The notes under the pieces were generated by a model. It ran no database searches and had not been told where the DNA came from. It worked only from the letters and a program-made list of their open reading frames with translations. Positions 34,972-43,369 of a stretch of 64,000 nt of DNA are shown here, one piece after another. The translations under genes were made by a program, and so were the position numbers. The stretch spans positions 496,001-560,000 of the forward strand of contig NZ_JABEKX010000002.1 of assembly GCF_013407595.1 (NCBI RefSeq), in the 5' to 3' direction. Numbering within the stretch: position 1 is the stretch's first letter; each line of letters opens with the position of its first letter. The DNA is from Lacticaseibacillus absianus (lineage in GTDB: Bacteria > Bacillota > Bacilli > Lactobacillales > Lactobacillaceae).

Positions 34972-35226
34972 CTGTTTGCGGGCTTGGCCCTCGAACGCAG
35001 TGCGGCAGATAGGCGTTCGAAGGGGCGGGCTGATGGCGCATGTGGTTCTGGCCTCGGACCGCACCGGGCGCCGCTACTGAGGCCTGACCCCTTCTTGGGC
35101 GCCACTGCGACGCTCAACGCTGATCAGACCGGGGGCGTCAGGGCACCGAACCCAAGCTTCGCGGCGGTGCGCTGATTGGCCCCGGGGTATCGGCGGCCTA
35201 CCGCGTTTTGGCGGCGCGTCAGCGCG
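34972..35226. other. intergenic stretch without a supported gene
   Basis: Contains a further inverted repeat (TCGAACGC near 34991-34998 with GCGTTCGA near 35013-35020). Frames through here carry no Shine-Dalgarno or recognisable motif. Nothing else is seen. Confidence 0.5.
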
Positions 35227-35235
35227 TGTTATAAT
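35227..35235 (+). promoter_or_regulatory. extended -10 promoter of cls
   Basis: TGTTATAAT (TATAAT at 35230-35235), 33 bases before cls. Confidence 0.7.
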
Positions 35236-35267
35236 GAAACTCATATCGAGGAAGGGGTGTGGGGGAC

Positions 35268-36701
35268 ATGTGGGGCTGGCTGATCTTGGGGCTGGTATTG
35301 GTCGTCAATGCCGGGCTGGCGTTGATTACGATGCTGCGTCGCCCACGTGAGATCTCGGCGACTTGGGGCTGGCTGTTAGTGCTCCTGATCCTGCCGGTGA
35401 TCGGGTTTGGGTTCTACGGGCTATTCGGGCGCAAACTGTCTACGAACAAGCTGAACGCGATGGCCACCCAGCACCGGCTAGGGATCGACCAGATGGTGGC
35501 GGCTCAGCGTGAGGCGGTCGCGGTGGGGCAAGACCTGATCGGGAACCACCAAGCAGCCGGTGTGCCAGAGCTGGTGCGCGCCTTGCTGCAGGTCGATGCC
35601 GCGCTGATCACAACGCTCAATGACTGTCAGCTGATCAGCACGCGCACGGCCTTTGAGACGCGGTTGTTTGCAGACCTGGCGGCCGCGCAGACTCAGATCC
35701 ACATCGAGGCGTACACGATCGAGCCCGATGCGACCGGGCGCCGGTTACGGACGCTGCTGTGCGCCAAGGCGCGCGCTGGCGTGCGGGTCCGGGTCGTGTA
35801 CGACACGTTCGGCTCTCACCGGTTGAGTCCGAAGTTCTGGCAACCGCTGATCCTGTGCGGCGGGTCTGTTGAGCCGTTCATCGCCACGCGCTTCGGGCGC
35901 GCGAACCCCCGGATCAACTTCCGTAACCACCGCAAAGTGATCGTGATCGATGGGCGGATCGGCTACATGGGTGGGTTTGACATCGGCAGCTCACCGCGCC
36001 GGCGCCCGATCGCCCACGACACCGAGCTGCGGCTGACCGGTCAAGCGGTCGCGGTGCTTCAGGCGCGCTTCTTCATGGACTGGAACACAACGGCGAAGGT
36101 CCAAAAAGTCGACTTTCACCCGCAGGATTTCCCCCCCGCACCAGACACAGGGACGACCACCTTACAGATCGTGGCCGGTGGGCCGGAGCAACCCCTGGAG
36201 GCGATCAAGCTGGGGTACCTGCGGCTGTTGGGGATGGCCAAGCACAGCATCTGGGTCCAAAGCCCGTACTTCGTGCCGGATGACAGCCTGATCGACGCCT
36301 TGGCGATCGCCGCGAATTCCGGGATCGACGTGCGGATCATGGTCCCGCGGCGGACCAATCAACCGATGATGGCGCGGGCCACGCGCTTTTACCTCGATCG
36401 GCTGGTCCGCGTTGGTGCACAAATCTACTATTATAATGATGATTTTTTGCACAACAAGACGGTGGTGGTCGACGGGCAGTTCTTGGCGACAGGCACGGCG
36501 AACCTCGATATCCGCAGCTTCCGGCTGAATTTCGAATTGGCGGCGTTCATCTACGACAAGACGCTGGCCCAGCAGGCGGCCGCGCTGTTCACCGCAGATA
36601 TGGCCCGCGCGACGCACTACACGCACGCGATGGCGAAGCGCAAGCCCCGCCTGACGCGGCTGGGCGAGGAACTGTCGCGGCTGTTGACCCCGATCCTGTA
36701 G
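35268..36701 (+). CDS. cls: cardiolipin synthase
   Basis: 477 residues from the ATG at 35268; GAAGGGG is well spaced for it but too close to the GTG at 35259. Two N-terminal membrane helices (WLILGLVLVVNAGLALITML and WGWLLVLLILPVIGFGFYGL). Two phospholipase-D HKD motifs: HRKVIVIDGRIGYMGG and HNKTVVVDGQFLATGT. Joins two phosphatidylglycerols to cardiolipin at the membrane. Monocistronic. Confidence 0.96.
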   Translation: MWGWLILGLVLVVNAGLALITMLRRPREISATWGWLLVLLILPVIGFGFYGLFGRKLSTNKLNAMATQHRLGIDQMVAAQREAVAVGQDLIGNHQAAGVPELVRALLQVDAALITTLNDCQLISTRTAFETRLFADLAAAQTQIHIEAYTIEPDATGRRLRTLLCAKARAGVRVRVVYDTFGSHRLSPKFWQPLILCGGSVEPFIATRFGRANPRINFRNHRKVIVIDGRIGYMGGFDIGSSPRRRPIAHDTELRLTGQAVAVLQARFFMDWNTTAKVQKVDFHPQDFPPAPDTGTTTLQIVAGGPEQPLEAIKLGYLRLLGMAKHSIWVQSPYFVPDDSLIDALAIAANSGIDVRIMVPRRTNQPMMARATRFYLDRLVRVGAQIYYYNDDFLHNKTVVVDGQFLATGTANLDIRSFRLNFELAAFIYDKTLAQQAAALFTADMARATHYTHAMAKRKPRLTRLGEELSRLLTPIL

Positions 36702-36730
36702 TTGTCAGGTCAGATCAACTATGTTATAGT
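36702..36730 (+). promoter_or_regulatory. thiT promoter
   Basis: TTGTCA (36702-36707), 17 bases, TATAGT (36725-36730), starting right after the cls stop. Confidence 0.82.
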
Positions 36731-36761
36731 CAGCGAGTAAGACAACTAAACATGTGCGACC

Positions 36762-36870
36762 GTCACAAAGGGGGAGCCAATGGCTGAGAGTGGGGAGACC
36801 CAGACCCTTCGAACCTGTTCGTTAATACGAGCGTAGGGATTTGTGAATGCCGATTATTCGGCCTTCTTTG
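36762..36870 (+). promoter_or_regulatory. TPP riboswitch (THI element) controlling thiT
   Basis: The aptamer core is unmistakable: GGGGGAGCC, GGCTGAGAG, GACCCTTCGAACCTG and the closing GCGTAGGGA, with CACAAAG/TTTGTG as P1. A small stem GCCGA/TCGGC (36849-36862) and CTTCTTT follow and could be the terminator. TPP binding should turn off thiT. Confidence 0.95.
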
Positions 36871-36901
36871 TGCGCGGGTCACCACAGAGGAGGCTTTTTG
36901 T

Positions 36902-37504
36902 ATGTCCAAAACTAAGGACAAACTGTTGGTATTGATGGAGATCGCGATCATCGCGGCGTTTGCAATGGCCCTGGAGTACGTGCCACATAAGACCGGGATC
37001 AGCTCGGTGCAGATGAGCTACGGCGTCATCCCGATCAGCGTGCTGGCGCTGCGCCGCGGCGTCGGGGCCGGGCTGGTCGCTGGCTTCACTTGGGGGCTGC
37101 TGGACATGCTGCTGATCGGGATCGGTGAAGGGTCGGTCCTGAACGTGGGGCAGGGGCTCTTGGAGTACCCAGTCGCCTTTGCGGTTGCTGGGCTGGGCGG
37201 GCTGTTTGCCGGGCGGCTCCAGACGGCGCTGAAGCGCGACCAGCGCACCGCCAGTTTCGCCTGGGCCTGGGCGGCCGTCTTGCTGGGCGATGTGGCCAAG
37301 TACTTCTGCCACTTCCTCGCCGGGTGGATCTTCTGGGGGTCGTATGCGCCTAAGGGGATGCCGGCGTGGCAGTACTCGCTGGTGATCAACGGCGGGAGCG
37401 CGCTGGCCACAGGGCTGCTGAGCCTGATCGTCATCTCCGTTTTGGTGACCAGCATCCGGACCCTATTCTTACCGAAGCAAGTGCAGAAGCTGGGTCACGC
37501 CTAG
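36902..37504 (+). CDS. thiT: ThiT, thiamine-specific ECF transporter S component
   Basis: 200 residues and about six membrane helices, opening with KDKLLVLMEIAIIAAFAMAL. The ThiT substrate region is seen in the stretch SYGVIPISVLALRRGVGAGL and near HFLAGWIFWGSYAP. It binds thiamine and works with the shared EcfAA'T module encoded elsewhere. The TPP riboswitch upstream confirms the substrate. Confidence 0.95.
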   Translation: MSKTKDKLLVLMEIAIIAAFAMALEYVPHKTGISSVQMSYGVIPISVLALRRGVGAGLVAGFTWGLLDMLLIGIGEGSVLNVGQGLLEYPVAFAVAGLGGLFAGRLQTALKRDQRTASFAWAWAAVLLGDVAKYFCHFLAGWIFWGSYAPKGMPAWQYSLVINGGSALATGLLSLIVISVLVTSIRTLFLPKQVQKLGHA

Positions 37505-37516
37505 GGGCCAAGCACG

Positions 37517-37549
37517 AAAAAAGCGCGGGGCTTGAGGCCCCGCGCTTTT
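37517..37549. terminator. bidirectional terminator between thiT and the small membrane gene
   Basis: Stem AAAAGCGCGGGGC/GCCCCGCGCTTTT with a five-base loop, between two convergent genes. Confidence 0.92.
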
Positions 37550-37559
37550 GCGTGTCGGT

Positions 37560-37670
37560 TTAGAAGGCTGCAAATGCCATTGCGACCGCACCGAAGACGG
37601 TGACGATGAGCATCGCGACCGCTGCGATGTGGGTGATATACCAGAACTTAGACCGCTTCTGTTTCACCAT
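37560..37670 (-). CDS. 36-residue single-helix membrane protein (DUF4044-like)
   Basis: MVKQKRSKFWYITHIAAVAM followed by a hydrophobic tail ending AMAFAAF. A basic N-terminus and one membrane helix resemble the small DUF4044 proteins of lactobacilli, though I cannot confirm the family. AGGTGG lies 6 bases before the ATG and the stop sits directly at the shared terminator, which supports real translation. Divergent from the DUF3397 gene. Confidence 0.65.
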   Translation of the reverse strand: MVKQKRSKFWYITHIAAVAMLIVTVFGAVAMAFAAF

Positions 37671-37805
37671 GAACACCACCTTTGCTATTTACGGTACAGT
37701 TTACCTGTTTTTGGCGCAGGCGGCAATCAAAATCTGCACCCACGCGTGAAGCGGCGGCTTTCCCTGCTGGCCCAAAACCGGTATAGTAACAGTGGAGGGA
37801 AAGTT

Positions 37806-38129
37806 ATGACAACGATCTTGATTTTTGCCCTACCGCTGTTCGGCTGGACATTCGTGCTGGCGAGCATGGCGGCACATTTTCGCAATAACCTCTTTTACTT
37901 CGCCGCGGTCGGCTTCAACCTGCTCGCGCTGTGGCTGATGCGCACGCCTGCCACAGCCGACATGATCTGGCTATGCCTGTTTTGCGCCGTCGCCATCGCG
38001 ATCCTGCTCGTGATCGACCGCGTCGCGCGCGACTACGACCTGCTGATGACGGTGTACACCCACTGGCTGAGTCGCACGCTCCTCATCGCCACCACGATCT
38101 GGTGGCTGACCGCACTGATCGTCAGATAA
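37806..38129 (+). CDS. DUF3397-like membrane protein
   Basis: 107 residues, four predicted membrane helices (ILIFALPLFGWTFVLASMAA, LFYFAAVGFNLLALWLM, MIWLCLFCAVAIAILLVI, TLLIATTIWWLTALIV). Position just upstream of mraZ and size fit the DUF3397 family of lactobacilli. GGAGGG precedes the ATG at 37806; a longer in-frame start at 37548 runs through the neighbouring terminator and is rejected. Function unknown. Confidence 0.78.
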   Translation: MTTILIFALPLFGWTFVLASMAAHFRNNLFYFAAVGFNLLALWLMRTPATADMIWLCLFCAVAIAILLVIDRVARDYDLLMTVYTHWLSRTLLIATTIWWLTALIVR

Positions 38130-38163
38130 ATAGGGCTGGGTCCCCACCCAGTCCCACCATGAT

Positions 38164-38201
38164 AACGGCCTTGTGATGCCTGTCACCACAAGGCCGTTTT
38201 T
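38164..38201 (+). terminator. terminator before the division cluster
   Basis: Stem AACGGCCTTGTG/CACAAGGCCGTT followed by a short T-run. Confidence 0.88.
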
Positions 38202-38260
38202 GTGTGCGCCGGCGGAAAAGGGGCGAACACCAGTTTTGTCAAGGCTTTTTTAGAGGATTT

Positions 38261-38290
38261 GTGGTGGATTGTGGGGGGATGTGGTAGACT
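38261..38290. promoter_or_regulatory. MraZ-box repeats over the mraZ promoter
   Basis: GTGGT (38261), GTGGG (38271) and GTGGT (38281) are separated by exactly 5 bases, a 10-bp period typical of MraZ operators. A -10-like TAGACT (38285-38290) overlaps the last box, so MraZ should repress its own operon. Confidence 0.7.
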
Positions 38291-38320
38291 GAAAATAACA
38301 ATATCAGGGGAGGTGTCGCC

Positions 38321-38752
38321 ATGTTGATGGGTGAGTTTCATCACAGCATCGATGCGAAGGGCCGGTTGATCATTCCGGCGAAGTTTCGCGAGCAGCTGGG
38401 TGCGAATTTTGTGCTCACCCGCGGCATGGACGGCTGCCTCTTCGGTTACCCGATGCCGGAGTGGGAGAAGTTGCAAGAGAAGGTCGCGACCCTGCCGCTG
38501 ACCAAGAAGGACGCCCGGACGTTCACGCGGTTTCTCTACTCCGCAGCGACCGAGTGCGAGCTGGACAGACAGGGCCGCATCAACATCCCGAACCCCCTGA
38601 TCACCCACGCCGGGCTGGCGAAGGGTTGCACGCTGGTGGGGGTCGCCAACCGCATCGAGATCTGGAGCGATGAGAAGTGGGCGACCTTTGCCACCGACGC
38701 CGAAGCCAACTTCGACGAGATCTCCGAAAATCTGATGGACTTTGGACTGTGA
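38321..38752 (+). CDS. mraZ: transcriptional regulator MraZ
   Basis: 143 residues with the two swapped-hairpin AbrB-like repeats: [20 protein letters not shown] and [20 protein letters not shown]. It forms ring-shaped oligomers and binds tandem GTGGN boxes upstream of the dcw operon. First gene of the cluster, with GGGGAGGTG before the ATG. Confidence 0.97.
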   Translation: MLMGEFHHSIDAKGRLIIPAKFREQLGANFVLTRGMDGCLFGYPMPEWEKLQEKVATLPLTKKDARTFTRFLYSAATECELDRQGRINIPNPLITHAGLAKGCTLVGVANRIEIWSDEKWATFATDAEANFDEISENLMDFGL

Positions 38753-38756
38753 TACG

Positions 38757-39716
38757 ATGACCGAATACACACACGAGACTGTGCTATTGCACGAAGCGAC
38801 CGACGCGCTGGCGATCCAGCCGACGGGTACATATATCGATGCCACACTCGGCCGAGGCGGGCACACCCAGCGGATCCTGGGCCAGCTGACAACGGGCCAA
38901 CTCTATGCGTTCGACCAAGATCAAGCCGCGATCGACGCGGTGAGCGCCAAGCTCGGCACAACGCCGAACCTGCACCTGGTGCACACGAACTTTCGCCGTC
39001 TGCAGGCTGCACTGGCGGACTTCGGCGTGACGCAAGTGGACGGGCTTCTTTACGACCTCGGGGTCTCGTCGCCGCAGTTCGATGACTCGGCGCGAGGCTT
39101 CAGCTACCGCTTCGATGCGCCGCTTGACATGCGAATGGACCAGAGCCAGCCGCTGACCGCTAAGATCGTGGTCAACGAGTGGTCCTTCCAAGACCTCGTG
39201 CGCATCTTCAGCCGTTACGGCGAGGAAAAGTTCGCGAAGCCGATCGCCCGCCAGATCGAACGGGCGCGGGCGACGCGGCCGATCGAGACCACGTTCGAGT
39301 TGGTCGAGCTGATCAAGGCGGGGATCCCGGCCAAGGCTCGGCGCACTGGTGGCCACCCGGCCAAGCGCGTGTTCCAAGCGATCCGTATCGCGGTCAACGA
39401 CGAGCTCGGGGCGCTTGAAGCATCCCTGACCCAAGCGCTTACGCTGCTGGCGCCAGGGGGGCGGCTCAGCGTGATCACCTTCCAGTCGCTTGAGGACCGG
39501 TTGGTCAAGGCGATGTTCAAGGAAGCGACGACGGTCCGGGACCTGCCGCGCGACTTGCCAGTGATCCCGGCCAGTGCGCAGCCAGACTTCCATCTGGTCG
39601 GCCGTAAGCCGATCCTGCCCAGCCAAGCCGAACTGGACGTGAACCACCGGGCCCACAGCGCCAAGCTGCGGGTGTTGGAGAAGAACCTGAAGGAGGCGGA
39701 TGCCGATGATGAATGA
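38757..39716 (+). CDS. rsmH: 16S rRNA m4C1402 methyltransferase RsmH
   Basis: 319 residues from the ATG at 38757 ([18 protein letters not shown]), four bases after the mraZ stop. SAM-binding motif [16 protein letters not shown], then [20 protein letters not shown] and [15 protein letters not shown]. Methylates N4 of C1402 in the decoding centre. The Shine-Dalgarno is weak, suggesting coupling to mraZ. Confidence 0.97.
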   Translation: MTEYTHETVLLHEATDALAIQPTGTYIDATLGRGGHTQRILGQLTTGQLYAFDQDQAAIDAVSAKLGTTPNLHLVHTNFRRLQAALADFGVTQVDGLLYDLGVSSPQFDDSARGFSYRFDAPLDMRMDQSQPLTAKIVVNEWSFQDLVRIFSRYGEEKFAKPIARQIERARATRPIETTFELVELIKAGIPAKARRTGGHPAKRVFQAIRIAVNDELGALEASLTQALTLLAPGGRLSVITFQSLEDRLVKAMFKEATTVRDLPRDLPVIPASAQPDFHLVGRKPILPSQAELDVNHRAHSAKLRVLEKNLKEADADDE

Positions 39717-40095
39717 TAATACCGCGCGCCAGCTAGACCTGGCCCAGCCAGAAGTTGCGCCGACCCCGGCCCCGACCCCACAGGCGCAGCCGACGCCGGC
39801 GGCCGCCCCCAAGCGGCGGATCGCATTCAGTCCACTGGAGCGCCTGCTGGTCTTGGCTTGTGGCCTGGCCGTCGTCGCGTTTGCCTTGTTTTACCTGATG
39901 GGTCAGCTCCAGCTGGCCGGGATCAACCGCGAGTACCAAGACGTCGCGCGGGCGACCGCCACCCAGAACCAGGCCGTCGCCGACGCCAAGCAGACGGTGG
40001 GCGAGCTCTCCAACTCCAGTCGACTGAACAACTTTGCCAAGGCTCACGGCTTCACCGTGATCGAGGGCAATATCAAGCGTGTGACGAATAAATGA
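39706..40095 (+). CDS. ftsL: cell division protein FtsL
   Basis: 129 residues. A proline/alanine-rich cytoplasmic N-terminus, one membrane helix ([20 protein letters not shown]) and a short coiled coil with [20 protein letters not shown]. The ATG at 39706 has the best spacing (9) from AGGAGG; one at 39700 is too close. Overlaps rsmH by 11 bases and pbpB by 4. FtsL, DivIB and DivIC activate septal synthesis. Confidence 0.9.
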   Translation: MMNDNTARQLDLAQPEVAPTPAPTPQAQPTPAAAPKRRIAFSPLERLLVLACGLAVVAFALFYLMGQLQLAGINREYQDVARATATQNQAVADAKQTVGELSNSSRLNNFAKAHGFTVIEGNIKRVTNK

Positions 40096-42257
40096 AAAAG
40101 ATGACCCACAAACGACAAACGAACGCGAGACACCCAGAGAAAAACCGGAAGCTCTTCGGGATCCTCCTGATGAGCCTGACGGCCTTGATCGGGCTCGGGT
40201 TCGTTTGTCGTTTTGCGTACCTTGCGTTGGGCGGGCGTAGCGATAATCAGGACTTGCAGGCCTACCGCGAGAAGCAGTATCAACGCGGCAGCGTGCTGAA
40301 GGCCAAGCGCGGGGCGATCTATGACAGCACGGGCAACGTGATCGCGGAGGACGCCAACACCTACACGGTCTTCGCGATCGTCGATAAGACCTATAAGAAC
40401 GGCGACAAGAAGCTGTATGTGACAGACAAGGAGAAGGCGGCCACCGTGCTGGCGAAGTACCTGCCCCTAAGCCGGGAGAAGATCTTGGCCTACCTGAACC
40501 CGACGGCCAAAAACGCCTTTCAAGTCGAGTTTGGCCGGGCGGGCACCGGCCTATCACTGGCGATCAAGGAACAGATCGAATCCGAACACCTCAGTGGGAT
40601 CAACTTCACAGACAGCCCGTCGCGGCTCTACCCGAACGGCGTTTTTGCGAGCTATACGGTTGGCCTGGTCCAGGCCAACAGCAAGGACAAGGATCAGCAG
40701 CTGGTCGGGGTGATGGGGCTTGAAAAGCAGTTCGATCAACTGCTCAAAGGGACCAACGGACACACGACCTACCAGGCGGACATGGGCAACTACCGGCTGC
40801 CGCAAGCCAAGGTCAAGACGGTCAAGGCGACTAACGGCTGTAAGGTCTACACGACGCTCAACAGCAACCTGCAGACCTACCTTGAGACCCTGATGACGAA
40901 GGTCCAGACCGAGTACCAACCCAAGGGGCTGACCGCGGTCTTGATGAACGCCAAGACCGGGGCGATCATGGCCGCCAGCTCACGCCCGACGTTCGACCCG
41001 AGCACGGGTGACGGTCTGGGGACGCTATGGCGCAACGCCTTGGTCGAAGACGGCTACGAACCGGGGTCGGTGATGAAGATCTTCACGTTGGCCACGGCGA
41101 TCGACACCGGGACCTACACCCCCAACCAGTACTACAAGTCCGGCACGATGAAGGTGGCCGGCGGGACGGTCTCGGACTGGGATCCGGCGGGCTGGGGCAT
41201 GATCCCGCTGAGCCAGGCGTTCCCCCGGTCGAGCAACACGGGGATGGTCAAGATCGAGCAGGCGATCGGGGTCACCAACCAGGGCAAGTACCTCAAGGCC
41301 TTCGGGTTCGGCCAGAAGACCGGCATCACCCTGCCGAGTGAAAACGCGGGGGCGTACGGCCTGACGAACGACCTGCAGCGGCTGAACATCAGCTTCGGTC
41401 AGGGGATCTCTGTGACGGCGATGCAGATCCTGCAAGGGGTCACGGCGATCACGAACAAGGGTACGATGATCCAACCGCGCATCGTTCGCAAGACGGTGGC
41501 GCCCAACGGCACGGTCACGACTTATCCGCGCCAGGTCGTCGGCCACCCAATCAAGGCCAGCACGGCCAGCGCGGTGCTGACCGAGATGAAACGGGTGGTC
41601 AGCGAGTCGTACGGGACCGGGGTGCCGTACAAGATCGACGGGGTGGACCTGGCGATGAAGACCGGGACCGCCCAGATCCCACGCGCAGACGGCAAGGGGT
41701 ACATCACGGGCGGCGACGCCAACTTGCACAGCGTGTTGGCGGTCGCGCCGGCCAGTGACCCGAAGTACGTCGTCTATGTCACGCTGAAGCAGGCCCAAAA
41801 GCAAACGGCGCCGACTTCCACCATGATCAACGAGATCTTCCAGCCGCTGTTGAAACGCGCGCTCGCACTGGACGAAGGCCAGGCGGCGACAAGCGGCGAT
41901 GCCGTGTTGGCCAGCGTGCCCGCGGTCACCAATGCCAGCGTCAGCGCGGCGACGAAGACGTTGACGGCGGCGAAGCTGACGGTCAGTGCGGTCGGCACTG
42001 GCAACCGGGTGGTCCAGCAGCTGCCGCTGGCGGGGTCAGCCGCCTTGGCGAACGCCCGGGTCCTGCTCCTGACGAACGGGGCGATGACAATGCCTGACGT
42101 CAGTGGCTGGTCTAAGAGCGATGTGTTAAAATTAGCCCAATTGACTGGTAAAAAATTCACGCTGAGTGGGACCGGTTATGCGACCCATCAGAGCTTGGCC
42201 GCCGGGAGTTTGCTGACGAATGCGACGGTGACGATCACGTTCAAGCAGGCCGAGTAA
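40092..42257 (+). CDS. pbpB: septal penicillin-binding protein with PASTA domains (PBP2B/2X type)
   Basis: 721 residues. One N-terminal membrane helix (LFGILLMSLTALIGLGFVCR), a dimerisation domain (RGAIYDSTGNVIAEDANTYT) and the transpeptidase domain: SVMK with catalytic Ser about residue 326, SSNTGM, and KTGTAQ near 523. Two C-terminal PASTA repeats follow (second: MPDVSGWSKSDVLKLAQLTG). Class B PBP cross-linking peptidoglycan at the septum. The start overlaps the ftsL stop as ATGA. Confidence 0.95.
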   Translation: MKKMTHKRQTNARHPEKNRKLFGILLMSLTALIGLGFVCRFAYLALGGRSDNQDLQAYREKQYQRGSVLKAKRGAIYDSTGNVIAEDANTYTVFAIVDKTYKNGDKKLYVTDKEKAATVLAKYLPLSREKILAYLNPTAKNAFQVEFGRAGTGLSLAIKEQIESEHLSGINFTDSPSRLYPNGVFASYTVGLVQANSKDKDQQLVGVMGLEKQFDQLLKGTNGHTTYQADMGNYRLPQAKVKTVKATNGCKVYTTLNSNLQTYLETLMTKVQTEYQPKGLTAVLMNAKTGAIMAASSRPTFDPSTGDGLGTLWRNALVEDGYEPGSVMKIFTLATAIDTGTYTPNQYYKSGTMKVAGGTVSDWDPAGWGMIPLSQAFPRSSNTGMVKIEQAIGVTNQGKYLKAFGFGQKTGITLPSENAGAYGLTNDLQRLNISFGQGISVTAMQILQGVTAITNKGTMIQPRIVRKTVAPNGTVTTYPRQVVGHPIKASTASAVLTEMKRVVSESYGTGVPYKIDGVDLAMKTGTAQIPRADGKGYITGGDANLHSVLAVAPASDPKYVVYVTLKQAQKQTAPTSTMINEIFQPLLKRALALDEGQAATSGDAVLASVPAVTNASVSAATKTLTAAKLTVSAVGTGNRVVQQLPLAGSAALANARVLLLTNGAMTMPDVSGWSKSDVLKLAQLTGKKFTLSGTGYATHQSLAAGSLLTNATVTITFKQAE

Positions 42258-42373
42258 GTCAGGGCCCCAGTTAGGTTCGGGCGCGTGGCCCCGCCAGCGG
42301 GGCCCGATCGGCGACAAAAATGGGAGTGGAGACCGGCTCGGCCAGTGTCTCAGCTCTGCTGAAGGAGAGAATC

Positions 42374-43336
42374 ATGCAATTCACACAGATGTTGATCCCG
42401 ATGGTGGCGGCGTTTGGCCTCACGGTGATCCTGATGCCGTTGTTCATCGGCTACATGCGGATGAAGAAGGAAGGCCAGACGATCCGAGAGATCGGGCCGA
42501 AGTGGCACGCGAAGAAGAACGGCACCCCGACGATGGGCGGCTTGGTCAACACGTTGGCGATCGTGGTCGCCACGATCGCAACGGCGGCTTGGCAGCACCA
42601 GCTGAGCCTGAGCGTCTGGATCGCGCTGTTCGTCCTAGTGCTCTACGGAGCACTCGGATTCTGGGACGACTTCATCAAGGTCGCCAAGAAGCAGAACCTT
42701 GGCTTGCGGGCCTGGCAGAAGTTGCTCGGCCAGATCCTCGGGGCAGTGGTGTTCTTGGTCGCCTACTTTCACGAAGGGTTCCCCCACACGCTGGCGCTAC
42801 CGGTCGTCGGTGAGCTGAATGTCGCGTGGGTCTTCGTTGCCTTCAGCATCATCTGGCTCGTCGGCTTCTCGAACGCGGTCAACCTGAGTGACGGGATCGA
42901 CGGCCTGTGTGCGGGGTTGTCGGCGATCGCCTTTGCGATGTACGCGGCACTGGCGGTGCGCGACGGACGGCTCGATGTCTTGATCATCTGTTTGACGGTG
43001 ATCGGGGCGATGGTCGGGTTCTTCCTGTTCAACCACAAGCCCGCGCAGATCTTCATGGGGGATGTCGGTAGCCTGGCCTTAGGCGGGCTGCTGGCAGTCG
43101 TGGCCTTGTTGCTCAACCGGCCGTGGTCCCTGCTATTGATCGGGATCGTGTTCGTCGGCGAGACGGCCAGCGTGATGCTTCAGGTCTTCAGCTTCAAGGT
43201 TTTTCACCGGCGCATCTTCAAGATGTCACCGATCCACCACCACTTCGAGATGCTCGGCTGGTCTGAGTGGCGGGTCGACCTGGTCTTCTGGCTGGTCGGC
43301 CTCCTGGGTGGGGCGCTGTACCTCGTACTGTTTTAA
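42374..43336 (+). CDS. mraY: phospho-MurNAc-pentapeptide transferase MraY
   Basis: 320 residues with about ten membrane helices. Signature motifs: KKNGTPTMGGLV, the DD pair in LGFWDDFIKV, NLSDGIDGLCAG and MGDVGSLALGGLL, then SPIHHHFEMLGW. Makes lipid I from UDP-MurNAc-pentapeptide and undecaprenyl phosphate. GAAGGAGAG precedes the ATG at 42374; the in-frame start at 42320 lacks this and is rejected. Confidence 0.97.
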   Translation: MQFTQMLIPMVAAFGLTVILMPLFIGYMRMKKEGQTIREIGPKWHAKKNGTPTMGGLVNTLAIVVATIATAAWQHQLSLSVWIALFVLVLYGALGFWDDFIKVAKKQNLGLRAWQKLLGQILGAVVFLVAYFHEGFPHTLALPVVGELNVAWVFVAFSIIWLVGFSNAVNLSDGIDGLCAGLSAIAFAMYAALAVRDGRLDVLIICLTVIGAMVGFFLFNHKPAQIFMGDVGSLALGGLLAVVALLLNRPWSLLLIGIVFVGETASVMLQVFSFKVFHRRIFKMSPIHHHFEMLGWSEWRVDLVFWLVGLLGGALYLVLF

Positions 43337-43369
43337 CTTAATCGGATAGAAAGAAGCGGATCAGGTTCC

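Noticed and set aside
34927-35175. 82-codon frame between the ABC transporter and cls
   Set aside because: It runs through the hairpin repeat, lacks a ribosome site, and encodes low-complexity Ala/Gly/Arg sequence.
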